DNA from: Citrobacter sp. MGH106
GTDB lineage: Bacteria > Pseudomonadota > Gammaproteobacteria > Enterobacterales > Enterobacteriaceae
Reading direction: 5' to 3'
Assembly (NCBI RefSeq): GCF_001037495.1
Contig: NZ_KQ089822.1
Span: 1,674,001 to 1,738,000 of the forward strand
Length of the DNA stretch: 64,000 nt
The first letter of the stretch is position 1; the number at the start of each line of letters is the position of its first letter. The notes beneath the pieces were generated by a model, which had not been told where the DNA came from, made no database searches, and worked only from the letters and a program-made list of their open reading frames with translations. The position numbers and the translations under genes are program-made. This document shows, in pieces, positions 11,911 through 21,998 of this stretch.

Positions 11911-13981
11911 TCTGGTCGCGATGCTGCGTCTGCCCAACAATCTGAAATCCACGCAATGGCAAATTCTTGCCGGGCCGATCCTCATCCTGCTGATCCTGTC
12001 GATGATGGTGCTGCCGCTGCCGGCTTTCATCCTCGACTTATTGTTTACCTTTAACATTGCGCTGTCGATCATGGTACTGCTGGTGGCTATGTTTACCCAG
12101 CGTACGCTGGAATTTGCCGCCTTCCCGACGATTTTGCTGTTCACTACATTGTTACGCCTTGCGCTGAACGTTGCATCTACACGTATTATTTTGATGGAAG
12201 GTCATACCGGCTCGGCAGCGGCGGGAAAGGTAGTGGAGGCCTTTGGTCACTTTCTGGTTGGCGGTAACTTTGCTATCGGTATCGTGGTCTTCGTTATTCT
12301 CGTCATTATCAACTTTATGGTTATCACCAAAGGTGCCGGGCGTATTGCCGAGGTCGGCGCGCGCTTTGTGCTGGACGGGATGCCGGGCAAACAGATGGCA
12401 ATTGACGCCGATCTGAATGCCGGACTTATTGGTGAAGACGAGGCTAAAAAACGTCGTTCAGAAGTGACGCAGGAAGCGGATTTTTACGGCTCAATGGACG
12501 GTGCGAGTAAATTCGTGCGCGGAGATGCCATCGCCGGTATTTTGATCATGGTTATCAACGTGATCGGCGGTTTGCTGGTAGGGGTATTGCAACATGGCAT
12601 GAGCATGGGAAGCGCGGCAGAAAGTTATACCCTGTTGACTATTGGTGACGGGCTGGTTGCGCAAATCCCTGCTCTGGTTATCTCTACAGCGGCGGGCGTT
12701 ATCGTAACCCGCGTGAGTACCGATCAGGACGTCGGTGAACAGATGGTTACCCAGCTGTTCAGTAACCCCAGCGTCATGTTGCTCAGTGCTGCGGTACTCG
12801 GCTTATTGGGTCTGGTTCCGGGGATGCCCAATCTGGTATTCCTGATGTTTACCGCAGCGTTGCTGGGGCTTGCCTGGTGGTTGCGCGGTCGTGAGAAAAA
12901 AGCGCCAGAGGAACCTCAGTCGGTGAAGATGCCGGAAAATAACTCGGTGGTGGAAGCCACATGGAACGATGTGCAACTGGAAGATTCTCTGGGAATGGAG
13001 GTTGGTTATCGCCTGATCCCGATGGTGGACTTTCAGCAGGATGGCGAGCTACTGGGGCGAATTCGCAGCATTCGCAAGAAGTTTGCCCAGGATATGGGCT
13101 TCCTGCCGCCGGTGGTACACATCCGCGACAATATGGATCTGCAACCCGCCCGCTATCGCATTCTGATGAAAGGCGTTGAGATTGGCAGCGGTGACGCCTA
13201 TCCGGGGCGCTGGCTGGCAATCAACCCTGGTACGGCAGCCGGGTCGCTGCCAGGCGAAAAAACGGTCGACCCGGCCTTCGGTCTGGATGCTATCTGGATT
13301 GAAAGCGCGCTAAAAGAACAGGCACAAATTCAGGGCTTTACGGTTGTGGAAGCCAGTACCGTCGTCGCCACCCACCTTAATCACTTGATTGGTCAGTTCG
13401 CCGCCGAGCTGTTTGGTCGTCAGGAGGCGCAACAGCTGCTGGATCGCGTTTCGCAGGAGATGCCAAAACTGACTGAAGATTTAGTGCCAGGCGTCGTGAC
13501 GCTGACCACGCTGCATAAAGTTCTGCAGAATTTGTTGGATGAAAAAGTGCCCATTCGAGATATGCGCACCATTCTCGAAACGCTGGCTGAGCACGCGCCT
13601 TTACAGAACGATCCGCATGAACTTACCGCTGTGGTGCGTGTTGCGCTGGGGCGGGCGATCACTCAGCAGTGGTTCCCGGGTAACGAAGAAGTTCAGGTTA
13701 TTGGCCTTGATACGCCACTTGAGCGTTTGCTGTTGCAAGCATTACAGGGCGGTGGTGGTCTGGAGCCAGGGCTGGCAGACCGACTTCTGGCGCAGACTCA
13801 GGAAGCATTATCACGTCAGGAGATGCTGGGGGCGCCGCCGGTACTGCTGGTTAATCATGCATTGCGTCCGTTACTGGCCCGCTTTCTACGTCGCAGCATA
13901 CCGCAACTGGTGGTGCTGTCGAACATGGAGCTGTCCGATAACCGCCATATCCGCATGACTGCGACCATTGGGGGTAAATAA
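11903..13981 (+). CDS. flhA: Flagellar export gate protein FlhA
   Basis: FlhA is the largest subunit of the flagellar type III export gate and forms the nonameric cytoplasmic ring that docks chaperone-substrate complexes. At 692 residues it equals the E. coli protein. The N-terminal third has about eight membrane helices and the conserved FHIPEP signature (RFVLDGMPGKQMAIDADLNAG region, about 147-167). The C-terminal half is the cytoplasmic domain. It overlaps flhB at its start and flhE at its stop (the last A of the stop is the first base of flhE). Confidence 0.98.
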   Translation: MANLVAMLRLPNNLKSTQWQILAGPILILLILSMMVLPLPAFILDLLFTFNIALSIMVLLVAMFTQRTLEFAAFPTILLFTTLLRLALNVASTRIILMEGHTGSAAAGKVVEAFGHFLVGGNFAIGIVVFVILVIINFMVITKGAGRIAEVGARFVLDGMPGKQMAIDADLNAGLIGEDEAKKRRSEVTQEADFYGSMDGASKFVRGDAIAGILIMVINVIGGLLVGVLQHGMSMGSAAESYTLLTIGDGLVAQIPALVISTAAGVIVTRVSTDQDVGEQMVTQLFSNPSVMLLSAAVLGLLGLVPGMPNLVFLMFTAALLGLAWWLRGREKKAPEEPQSVKMPENNSVVEATWNDVQLEDSLGMEVGYRLIPMVDFQQDGELLGRIRSIRKKFAQDMGFLPPVVHIRDNMDLQPARYRILMKGVEIGSGDAYPGRWLAINPGTAAGSLPGEKTVDPAFGLDAIWIESALKEQAQIQGFTVVEASTVVATHLNHLIGQFAAELFGRQEAQQLLDRVSQEMPKLTEDLVPGVVTLTTLHKVLQNLLDEKVPIRDMRTILETLAEHAPLQNDPHELTAVVRVALGRAITQQWFPGNEEVQVIGLDTPLERLLLQALQGGGGLEPGLADRLLAQTQEALSRQEMLGAPPVLLVNHALRPLLARFLRRSIPQLVVLSNMELSDNRHIRMTATIGGK

Positions 13982-14373
13982 TGCGCAAGTTTCTTTGGCT
14001 GTTACTCTTTCCTCTGGCGGTGCAGGCCGCCGGAGAAGGCGCCTGGCAGGCAAGCGGTATGGGCATTACCTTAAATTATCGTGGTGAGTCAGCCTCATCA
14101 GCACCGCTTGTCTCCAGCCAGCCAGTTTCCGGGTTGATGACTCTGGTAGCCTGGCGTTACGAGCTGAATGGTCCAACACCTGCGGGATTACGGGTACGTT
14201 TATGTTCTCAGTCCCGCTGTGTCGAGCTTGACGGGCAAAGCGGGACGACTCACGGGTTTAACAATGTTCCCGCCGTTGAGCCGATGCATTTTGTCTGGGA
14301 AGTCCCCGGTGGCGGACGTCTGATCCCGGCTTTGCAGGTTCAAAGTAACCAGGTGATTGTGAACTACCGTTAA
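13981..14373 (+). CDS. flhE: Flagellar protein FlhE, periplasmic
   Basis: FlhE is a small periplasmic protein of the flhBAE operon, proposed in Salmonella to act as a chaperone or plug that limits proton leak through the export gate. The 130-residue product has a signal peptide (MRKFLWLLLFPLAVQA, cleavage after about residue 16) and two cysteines (in RLCSQSRCVEL) that can form a disulphide. It starts on the flhA stop codon, so translation is probably coupled. Confidence 0.93.
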   Translation: MRKFLWLLLFPLAVQAAGEGAWQASGMGITLNYRGESASSAPLVSSQPVSGLMTLVAWRYELNGPTPAGLRVRLCSQSRCVELDGQSGTTHGFNNVPAVEPMHFVWEVPGGGRLIPALQVQSNQVIVNYR

Positions 14374-14390
14374 TTCCCTTCGTTATATCA

Positions 14391-14418
14391 GCCAGCAGAT
14401 GAAACTGCTGGCTTCCTC
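14391..14418 (+). terminator. Probable terminator after flhE
   Basis: GCCAGCAG (14391-14398) pairs with CTGCTGGC (14405-14412) across a six-base loop. The following TTCCTCGCAATTTT is only moderately U-rich, so termination may be partial. The remaining bases up to the rhiT-like gene are AT-rich and should carry its promoter, which I cannot place with confidence. Confidence 0.6.
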
Positions 14419-14635
14419 GCAATTTTGACCTACCTCTTTGATTAAAAAGAAACGCTGTTTTATAAAATAGGTGACGTACGTTGCCGGACTCTTTGTGCTG
14501 TTGCCATTTCGTCAGAATTGCTGGCAGAAATAGAAAGGTTTCACTTACTGTTAGCTTTTACTGTGACCCTGTAAGGATGCCCAATGTCAAAACGAGGATT
14601 GCGGGGCCTCCCATTAATTTGCAGGGGTAACGGCA

Positions 14636-16219
14636 ATGAACACGCGTAAAATTAGTCTGGTAAATTATTTTGCTTACGGTTCAGGTGACTTTTTAGGAGC
14701 GGGGACAACGGCGCTAACCGCCGCATGGTTACTCTATTTCTACACTACCTTCTGTGGACTGACACCTATCGAGGCGACGTTTATTTTTGCCACCGCCAGG
14801 GTGCTGGATGCGGTGGTTAGTCCGTTAATGGGTTTTTTAACGGATAATTTTGGTTCGACCTGGCTTGGCAAGCGTTTTGGCCGCCGTAAATTCTTTATTC
14901 TTCTGGGTATTCCCTGTGTTTTTAGCTACTCACTAATGTGGGTTGGCGATATGGGGTTCTGGTATTACCTGCTGACTTATCTGCTGTTTGATGTGGTCTA
15001 CACCATGATTCTGGTGCCTTATGAAACACTGGTACCGGAAATGACGGATGACTTTAAACAGAAAACCAAGTTTTCTGGCGCACGCATTTCAATGGCGCAA
15101 ATGTCAGCCATTCTTGCCTCGTTCTTACCGGGAGTGCTGCTCACTCTGTTTGGTAAAGACAACCCTGTTTCATTTTTCTATGCGAGTCTGGTGTTTTCGG
15201 TGCTGTGTGCGCTGATGCTAACCTTCGTATGGTTTTTTACCTGGGAGCGCCCGCGTGAGGAATGGACCGAAGCAGCGCTTCGGGCTGAAGAAGAGAAGAA
15301 AAGCCTGAGCTTTGGTCAGAGTATGAACCGTCTGTTTGTCGAGCTAAGTTCGACGCTGCGGGTCAGGATTTTCCGCCAACATTTGGGCATGTATCTGGGT
15401 GGCTACATCGCGCAGGACGTCTTTAATGCAGTCTTTACTTATTACGTTGTTTTCGTGCTGATGCAGGATGCCTCAATGGCCTCGAATCTGCTGGGGACGA
15501 TGGCTATCTTCCAGTTTATTGCGGTTATCGCCATGATACCGCTGTGCATCCGCTTTGGACCTGCGCCGTCTTACCGAATGGTGGTTGTGCTGTTTGGTTT
15601 GAGTTCACTCTCTTACGCAGTGCTGTATTACTCCGGGTTGAGCGATATTTATACCTTATTGTTGCTGGTTTCCGCCATGGCTGGTCTGGGGCGTGGCGGC
15701 ATCAATTACGTACCGTGGAATACCTACACTTATATTGCCGATGTTGATGAGGTGATTACGGGTCAGCGTCGCGAAGGGATCTTCGCGGGCATTATGACGC
15801 TAACGCGCAAAGCCTCACAGGCGGGAGCCGTCATGCTGGTGGGGATTGTCATGCAGATGTCTGGATTTGTATCAGGTCAAAGCACGCAACCTGCGGCGGT
15901 CAGCCATACCATCTTGTTAATCCTGAGTTGCGGGACGCTGATTGTTCTGGCGCTTGGATTCCTCGTTTCCCTGCGTTTCAAGCTAAACCTGCAAACGCAT
16001 AGCATCCTGCGTGAAGAGACTGCGAAAATGCGTGAGTCGGGTCGGGCGATGCCGGAAACGCTCACGCCACAGGTTCGCGCTACCGTAGAGATGCTGTCGG
16101 GCATGCCGTATGAATCGCTTTGGGGTAATAACAATATTGGTTACCTGAATCGTAATAAACCTGCTGCGTCACGGCTGGAACATGGCACAGCATTGAATTC
16201 GACATTGCACAGAGGTTAA
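14636..16219 (+). CDS. rhiT: GPH-family sugar transporter, probable rhamnogalacturonide permease
   Basis: A 527-residue cation symporter of the glycoside-pentoside-hexuronide family, to which MelB and the Dickeya rhamnogalacturonide transporter RhiT belong. It has twelve predicted membrane helices, the N-terminal NYFAYGSGDF motif typical of GPH proteins, and the loop GKRFGRRKFF after the second helix. A long C-terminal cytoplasmic tail extends past residue 455. It is followed five bases later by a GH105 hydrolase, the partner found in Dickeya rhiTN, which is why rhamnogalacturonan disaccharides are the likely substrate. The symbol is assigned by this context and family. E. coli K-12 has no gene pair here. 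Confidence 0.72.
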   Translation: MNTRKISLVNYFAYGSGDFLGAGTTALTAAWLLYFYTTFCGLTPIEATFIFATARVLDAVVSPLMGFLTDNFGSTWLGKRFGRRKFFILLGIPCVFSYSLMWVGDMGFWYYLLTYLLFDVVYTMILVPYETLVPEMTDDFKQKTKFSGARISMAQMSAILASFLPGVLLTLFGKDNPVSFFYASLVFSVLCALMLTFVWFFTWERPREEWTEAALRAEEEKKSLSFGQSMNRLFVELSSTLRVRIFRQHLGMYLGGYIAQDVFNAVFTYYVVFVLMQDASMASNLLGTMAIFQFIAVIAMIPLCIRFGPAPSYRMVVVLFGLSSLSYAVLYYSGLSDIYTLLLLVSAMAGLGRGGINYVPWNTYTYIADVDEVITGQRREGIFAGIMTLTRKASQAGAVMLVGIVMQMSGFVSGQSTQPAAVSHTILLILSCGTLIVLALGFLVSLRFKLNLQTHSILREETAKMRESGRAMPETLTPQVRATVEMLSGMPYESLWGNNNIGYLNRNKPAASRLEHGTALNSTLHRG

Positions 16220-16223
16220 GTAG

Positions 16224-17363
16224 ATGATTGTTTACCCGGTGAAACACAGTCCGTTGTTGCGTCAGCCAGAACATTTTATTGCCAGAGATGAATTAAAAAA
16301 CCTTATTAAGAAGGTGACCCATAACCTTATCAATATCAATGATCAAACAGGTGAGTTCTTGTTGCGACTGGACGATGGACGCGTCATTGATACCAAAGGA
16401 TGGGCTGGATGGGAGTGGACGCACGGTGTCGGCTTGTACGGAATGTATCAGTATTATCAGCAAACTGGCGATGAAACGATGCGCGATACCATCGACAGCT
16501 GGTTTGCCGACCGCTTTGCTGAAGGGGCTACCACCAAAAACGTCAACACCATGGCACCGTTTTTGACGCTGGCGTATCGCTATGAAGAAACGCGTAATCC
16601 CGCTTATTTACCGTGGCTTGATTCCTGGGCTGAGTGGGCAATGTATGAAATGCCGCGTACTGACTTCGGCGGCATGCAGCACATTACGCTGGCGGAAGAG
16701 AATCATCAGCAGATGTGGGATGACACGCTGATGATGACGGTTTTACCGTTGGCGAAGATTGGTCAATTGCTCAACCGACCAGAATATGTCGAAGAAGCGA
16801 CGTATCAGTTCCTGTTGCATGTACAAAACCTGATGGATAAAGAAACGGGGCTGTGGTTTCACGGCTGGAACTATGAAGGGCATCATAACTTCGCCAACGC
16901 GCGCTGGGCGCGCGGGAACAGCTGGTTAACTATCGTTATTCCTGACTTCCTCGAACTGGTAGATTTACCGGAAAATAATGCGGTTCGCCGCTATCTGGCA
17001 CAGGTGTTGAACGCGCAGATTGCAGCTCTGGCGAAATGTCAGGATGAGAGTGGTTTATGGCATACGTTGTTGGACGATCCGCACTCTTATCTGGAATCCT
17101 CGGCCACTGCGGGGTTTGCTTATGGGATCCTGAAAGCAGTGCGTAAACGCTATGTCGGTCAGGAATACGCGGCTGTGGCGGAGAAGGCCATCAGAGGCAT
17201 TGTGAAACATATTTCGCCGGAAGGTGAACTGCTGCAAACCTCCTTTGGTACCGGGATGGGGCACAACCTCGATTTTTATCGCCATATCCCGCTGACCTCG
17301 ATGCCTTATGGACAGGCGATGGCGATGTTGTGTCTTACCGAATACTTGCGTAAGTATTTTTGA
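16224..17363 (+). CDS. rhiN: GH105 unsaturated rhamnogalacturonyl hydrolase (RhiN/YteR-like)
   Basis: A 379-residue cytoplasmic glycoside hydrolase of family 105, which hydrates the double bond of the unsaturated galacturonyl residue left by rhamnogalacturonan lyases and so releases rhamnose. Family features are the alpha6/alpha6-barrel, the catalytic Asp in QQMWDDTLMM, an Asp/Trp region in DGRVIDTKGWAGWEWTHG, and the WARGNSWL motif. No signal peptide is present, which fits uptake of disaccharides by the upstream transporter. Its last 29 bases overlap the 3' end of the convergent PBP2 gene. Confidence 0.82.
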   Translation: MIVYPVKHSPLLRQPEHFIARDELKNLIKKVTHNLININDQTGEFLLRLDDGRVIDTKGWAGWEWTHGVGLYGMYQYYQQTGDETMRDTIDSWFADRFAEGATTKNVNTMAPFLTLAYRYEETRNPAYLPWLDSWAEWAMYEMPRTDFGGMQHITLAEENHQQMWDDTLMMTVLPLAKIGQLLNRPEYVEEATYQFLLHVQNLMDKETGLWFHGWNYEGHHNFANARWARGNSWLTIVIPDFLELVDLPENNAVRRYLAQVLNAQIAALAKCQDESGLWHTLLDDPHSYLESSATAGFAYGILKAVRKRYVGQEYAAVAEKAIRGIVKHISPEGELLQTSFGTGMGHNLDFYRHIPLTSMPYGQAMAMLCLTEYLRKYF

Positions 17364-19272
17364 TGGCGAGGCCCGATGACGCCGCAATGATCGGGCCTGG
17401 TGTTGCTGTGGCATCTGATGGTGTGTTGCTCTCCTGCGGCGCAAACAGATGATCCATGATTTGACGCATTATCGGTGCGGCGGTAACACCGTCGCTGCCG
17501 CCGTTCTCGAGAATCAACGCCACTGCGACTTTCGGGTTTTTATACGGAGCAAAAGCGGTATAGAACACATGATCCCGCAAGCGGATGGGGATCATCTTCG
17601 CATTGTAGGTCTGGTTTTCCTTCAAACTAAAAACCTGTGATGTGCCACTTTTAGCGGCAATACCGTAGGGCGCGGTGTGGAAAAATTTGTAACCCGTGCC
17701 GTTCGGTTCATTCGCCATGCCAAACATCGCCTGACGCACCAGCCCCCAATAGGGAGATGCGGCAGAGGCAATTTGTGTTGACGTTTTTGGTGCCTGATAA
17801 GGTGTGACGGATTTGCCGCTTTCTTCATCTTGTAACAGGTGAGGGGAGATCACTTTCCCATTGTTAATCAGCGCCACCATGGCTTTCACCATCTGGATCG
17901 GCGTGGCTATCCAGTAACCCTGACCAATGCCGACTGAAATCGTATCACCCTGATACCAGGCTTTTTTATGTACCCGCTGTTTCCAGTCGCGGCTTGGTAA
18001 CAGACCGTCGTACTCTTCATCGAGATCGATGCCGGTGGGTTTACCGTAGCCAAACTGACTGAGCGTGTTGTGTATCCGGTCTATGCCCATCATATATGCC
18101 ACCTGATAGAAGAATGTATCGGCAGATTCTTCTATTGCTTTGGTCACATCCAGCATACCGTGACCGGTTTTTTTCCAGTCACGGTAATGGCGTTCAGTGC
18201 CGGGTAGCGTCCAGGTCGGGGCGCCGAAGAAGCTGGTTTGTGGCGTGATTACTCCGCTCAATAAGGCTGACATTGCCATGTATGGTTTTACGGTTGAGGC
18301 GGGGGGATACAACCCCTGCGTGACGCGGTTTATCAGCGGCAGGTCTTTATCCTGTAGTAGCTTGTTATAGTCCTGGTAGCTAATGCCTTTTACAAACGGA
18401 TTCGGGTCGTAGCTGGGATTCGACACCATGGCCAGCACTGAGCCGTCGTGCGGATCTTCAACCAGTACGGCGGCACGCTGACCTGCCAACAGGCTCTCAA
18501 TATATTCCTGTAAGTGTAAATCCAGCGTCAGATGAACATCCTTACCGGCGACAGGCGGTACATCTTTTAGCAAGCGCACGATGCGTCCGTGGTTATCCAC
18601 TTCAACTTCCTGATACCCGGTTTTACCGTGCAGATCGTTTTCATAGTAGTGCTCAATTCCCTGTTTGCCGATGTTATGGTCGGCGGCATAATTTTCTGCC
18701 AGCCCTTTTTTATCCAGCGCTTTTAGATCGCTGTCGTTGATTTTAGAGACATAGCCGAGTACATGCGCCAGCTCTGCACCATAAGGGTACTGGCGATCTT
18801 CATAGCTGTTGATGGTGACGCCGCTGAAATGAAACTGGTTAACCGAGAAGCGGGCGATCTCCACATCGGTCAGCGCATTTTTAAGCACCACAGGGCGATA
18901 GCGGCTGCTGGATTTCAGATCATGGCGAAACTGGTCAATATCATCCGCAGTAAGGTCAACAATTGGCGTTAACTGTTTTAGCAGTGTATCCATGTCGTTG
19001 ATCTTATAAGGGGTAACTGAAATATCGTACCAGGTGACGTTGCGTACCAGTGGGATACCGTTGCGATCGTAAATGATGCCGCGTGTTGGGGCGACAGGCA
19101 GCATTTTGATGTCATTGGCATTCGAGCGGGTGGTGTAATACTGGTGCTCGCGAATTTGTAAGTTGTAGAGGTTATAGACAAGGATGCCAAAACAGATGAC
19201 CACCAGGCCAAAGGCCACCATTACCCGTCGCTGAAAGAGTTTCTCTTCCGCTGCAAAATCTCTGAATGTCAT
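17335..19272 (-). CDS. Penicillin-binding protein 2 paralogue (PBP2-SAL-like transpeptidase)
   Basis: A 645-residue class B PBP with close similarity to MrdA (PBP2), the peptidoglycan transpeptidase of the elongasome. It has one N-terminal membrane anchor (about 18-38), a pedestal domain (TRGIIYDRNGIPL), and the active-site motifs STVK (catalytic Ser in PPASTVKPYMAMS), SAD (SADTFFYQ) and KSGT (AAKSGTSQVF). Its place next to argS and the flhBAE operon is that of Salmonella STM1910, known as PBP2-SAL, an extra copy used under special conditions, so this is unlikely to be mrdA itself. The last residues (NTYASIR) are encoded inside the end of the rhiN-like gene. Confidence 0.88.
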   Translation of the reverse strand: MTFRDFAAEEKLFQRRVMVAFGLVVICFGILVYNLYNLQIREHQYYTTRSNANDIKMLPVAPTRGIIYDRNGIPLVRNVTWYDISVTPYKINDMDTLLKQLTPIVDLTADDIDQFRHDLKSSSRYRPVVLKNALTDVEIARFSVNQFHFSGVTINSYEDRQYPYGAELAHVLGYVSKINDSDLKALDKKGLAENYAADHNIGKQGIEHYYENDLHGKTGYQEVEVDNHGRIVRLLKDVPPVAGKDVHLTLDLHLQEYIESLLAGQRAAVLVEDPHDGSVLAMVSNPSYDPNPFVKGISYQDYNKLLQDKDLPLINRVTQGLYPPASTVKPYMAMSALLSGVITPQTSFFGAPTWTLPGTERHYRDWKKTGHGMLDVTKAIEESADTFFYQVAYMMGIDRIHNTLSQFGYGKPTGIDLDEEYDGLLPSRDWKQRVHKKAWYQGDTISVGIGQGYWIATPIQMVKAMVALINNGKVISPHLLQDEESGKSVTPYQAPKTSTQIASAASPYWGLVRQAMFGMANEPNGTGYKFFHTAPYGIAAKSGTSQVFSLKENQTYNAKMIPIRLRDHVFYTAFAPYKNPKVAVALILENGGSDGVTAAPIMRQIMDHLFAPQESNTPSDATATPGPIIAASSGLAIKNTYASIR

Positions 19273-19404
19273 TGACCCGTACCCGATTAATTCGCCGCCT
19301 AATGATACGGAGGCTGAAACGGGATAACAGACAAAAGATGTTCCATCTCTCGATGGAAATGTGTCATTCCTTGTGAATTGTTTCAGACCAGCATGTCCGG
19401 AAAT

Positions 19405-19440
19405 AAAAAAGGCCTGAGTCCGGATTACGAACTCAGGCCT
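19405..19440 (-). terminator. Rho-independent terminator after argS
   Basis: On the reverse strand AGGCCTGAGT pairs with ACTCAGGCC(T) (19411-19420 with 19431-19440) and a run of six U follows (A run at 19405-19410 on the forward strand). It ends the argS transcript before the PBP2 gene. Confidence 0.9.
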
Positions 19441-19457
19441 GGTATTTTTTAATATGC

Positions 19458-21191
19458 TTACATGCGTTCTACGGTTTCGATACCCAGTGTATCCAGACCC
19501 AGTTTCAGCGTTTTCGCCGTTAACTGTGCCAGTTTCAGGCGGCTGTTACGGATCTCTTCGTTTTCAGCGCTGAGGATTGGACAATGTTCGTAGAAGCCAG
19601 AGAACAGACCGGCAACGTCGTACAGGTAGGCACACATCACGTGCGGCGTACCTTCGCGCGCAACAACGGTCAGTGTTTCTTCAAACTGCAGCAGGCGGGC
19701 CGCCAACTGGGCTTCGCGATCTTCGCTGATAATGACCTGCGCACTGGCAAGCGCGCTTTCATCGATATCCGCTTTACGGAAAACTGACAGCACACGGGTG
19801 TAGGCATACTGCATATACGGTGCGGTATTGCCTTCAAAGGCGAGCATGTTGTCCCAGTCGAAGATGTAGTCGGTAGTACGGTTTTTTGACAGATCTGCAT
19901 ATTTCACCGCGCCGATACCGACCGCATTCGCCAGTTTTTCCAGTTCGTCGGCAGGCATGTCCGGGTTCTTTTCAGCCACCAGGCGACGTGCGCGCTCCAG
20001 CGCTTCATCCAGCAGATCGGCCAGTTTTACCGTACCGCCGGCACGCGTTTTGAACGGTTTACCGTCTTTACCGAGCATCATACCGAACATGTGGTGTTCC
20101 AGTGGTACGGAGTCTGGCACGTAACCTGCTTTACGCACGATAGTCCATGCCTGCATTAAATGCTGATGCTGGCGGGAGTCGATGTAATACAGTACACGAT
20201 CGGCGTGCAGCGTTTCATAACGATACTTCGCACAAGCGATATCAGTCGTGGTGTAGAGATAGCCGCCATCTTTCTTCTGAATGATAACGCCCATCGGTTC
20301 GCCTTCCTTGTTTTTATACTCATCAAGGAATACAACGGTTGCGCCTTCACTCTCAACGGCCAGACCTTTGGCTTTCAGGTCAGCAACAATGCCAGGCAGC
20401 ATTGGGTTGTACAGGCTTTCACCCATCACGTCATCGCGCGTCAGAGTGACGTTCAGACGATCGTAGGTTAACTGGTTCTGCGACATGGTGATGTCCACCA
20501 GCTTGCGCCACATCTCGCGGAAATAGGCATCGCCACCTTGCAATTTCACCACATAGCTACGGGCGCGCTCGGCGAATTCTTCATCTTCGTCGTAATGTTT
20601 TTTTGCATCGCGGTAGAAACCTTCAAGATCGGCCAGCGCCATCTCTCCGGCATTTTCCTGCTGTTGTTTTTCCAGCCACGCGATGAGCATACCGAACTGC
20701 GTACCCCAGTCACCGACGTGGTTCGCGCGAATCACATTATGACCAAGGAACTCCAGTGTACGTACCGCCGCGTCACCGATGATGGTAGAGCGCAGGTGAC
20801 CAACGTGCATCTCTTTCGCCACGTTAGGCGCAGAGTAGTCGACGACAACGGTTTGTTTAGCGGGCTGGGTGACGCCCAAACGCTCGGAAGTCAGCGCCTG
20901 CTGGACGTGTTGCGCCAGAAATGCCGGATCGAGAAAAATGTTGATAAAGCCCGGGCCAGCGATTTCAACTTTGCTGGCAATCCCGTTGAGATCCAGATGA
21001 GTCAGCACCTGCTCTGCAAGTTGTCGCGGCGCCATACCCAGTTTTTTAGCAACTGCCATCATGCCGTTGGCCTGATAGTCGCCGAACTGTACTTTTGCTG
21101 ACTGACGAACCTGTGGTTCGCAATCTGCAGGCGCGCCTGCAGCAATCATGGCCTGACTGACTTTTTCTGAGAGAAGAGCCTGAATATTCAC
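19458..21191 (-). CDS. argS: Arginyl-tRNA synthetase
   Basis: ArgRS charges tRNA-Arg. The 577-residue class I synthetase equals the E. coli enzyme in length. It has the N-terminal Add-1 domain, the HIGH-type motif in [16 protein letters not shown] (about 118-133), the KMSKS-region equivalent in [11 protein letters not shown] and the C-terminal DALR anticodon-binding domain (ending GIETVERM). It is transcribed alone, away from yecM, with a terminator directly downstream. A 238-base divergent region separates it from yecM and holds both promoters; I see no further gene there. Confidence 0.98.
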   Translation of the reverse strand: MNIQALLSEKVSQAMIAAGAPADCEPQVRQSAKVQFGDYQANGMMAVAKKLGMAPRQLAEQVLTHLDLNGIASKVEIAGPGFINIFLDPAFLAQHVQQALTSERLGVTQPAKQTVVVDYSAPNVAKEMHVGHLRSTIIGDAAVRTLEFLGHNVIRANHVGDWGTQFGMLIAWLEKQQQENAGEMALADLEGFYRDAKKHYDEDEEFAERARSYVVKLQGGDAYFREMWRKLVDITMSQNQLTYDRLNVTLTRDDVMGESLYNPMLPGIVADLKAKGLAVESEGATVVFLDEYKNKEGEPMGVIIQKKDGGYLYTTTDIACAKYRYETLHADRVLYYIDSRQHQHLMQAWTIVRKAGYVPDSVPLEHHMFGMMLGKDGKPFKTRAGGTVKLADLLDEALERARRLVAEKNPDMPADELEKLANAVGIGAVKYADLSKNRTTDYIFDWDNMLAFEGNTAPYMQYAYTRVLSVFRKADIDESALASAQVIISEDREAQLAARLLQFEETLTVVAREGTPHVMCAYLYDVAGLFSGFYEHCPILSAENEEIRNSRLKLAQLTAKTLKLGLDTLGIETVERM

Positions 21192-21429
21192 CGGAATACC
21201 TTACATTTATGAAGCGGGTTGATGTACACCGCACCAGTTTAAGAATTTAGGGCGGGAGTATACTGCAAATGGCCGTTGCCGTCAGCATTGCGAGTGTCGC
21301 CGGCTGACTGAAATATAAACAATGTAATTACGTATAATTATTCATGTTGTATCTGAAAAAATCAGCAGTTGGATGGGGCTGCGCAACAGAGTAAATTAGC
21401 GGCTTTGAATATGGATATGAGCATTCAAT

Positions 21430-21996
21430 ATGGCTAACTGGCAGACTGTTGAAGAACTGCATGATATTTCCGCAGATTTACCGCATTTCACTCAGGCGTT
21501 AACGGAGCTTTCCACCCGTCTTGGTCTGGATATCTCATCGCTTGAAGCCGATCACATTTCTCTGCGCTGTCATCAAAATACTACCGCAGAGCGCTGGCGC
21601 CGGGGATTCGAACAGTGTGGCGAACTGCTGTCGGAAAATATCATTAACGGCAGACCCATTTGCCTGTTCAAACTGAATGAGCCGGTTTGTGTAGCACACT
21701 GGCAGTTTACAGTTGTCGAGTTGCCATGGCCGGGTGAGAAGCGTTACCCGCACGAGGGTTGGGAGCATATTGAAATCGTTCTGCCTGGCGACCCGGAATT
21801 ACTTAATACCCGGGCACTGGCACTGCTGTGTGATGAGGGATTAAGTCAGCCGGGAATATTCGTCAAGACCAGTTCGCCGAAAGGAGAGCGTGAGCGTTTA
21901 CCGAATCCGACGCTGGCGGTTAGCGATGGTAATGTGACCATCAAGTTTCATCCGTGGTCAATTGAAGCGATTGTGGCAAGCGAACAACAGGAGTGA
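21430..21996 (+). CDS. yecM: VOC-fold protein YecM
   Basis: A 188-residue cytoplasmic protein, nearly the same length as E. coli YecM, whose crystal structure shows a vicinal-oxygen-chelate (glyoxalase-like) fold with a probable metal site. No enzymatic activity is established. It starts with [12 protein letters not shown] and is followed after two bases by cutC, suggesting a two-gene operon. The YecM-CutC neighbourhood is conserved in enterobacteria. Confidence 0.92.
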   Translation: MANWQTVEELHDISADLPHFTQALTELSTRLGLDISSLEADHISLRCHQNTTAERWRRGFEQCGELLSENIINGRPICLFKLNEPVCVAHWQFTVVELPWPGEKRYPHEGWEHIEIVLPGDPELLNTRALALLCDEGLSQPGIFVKTSSPKGERERLPNPTLAVSDGNVTIKFHPWSIEAIVASEQQE

Positions 21997-21998
21997 GT

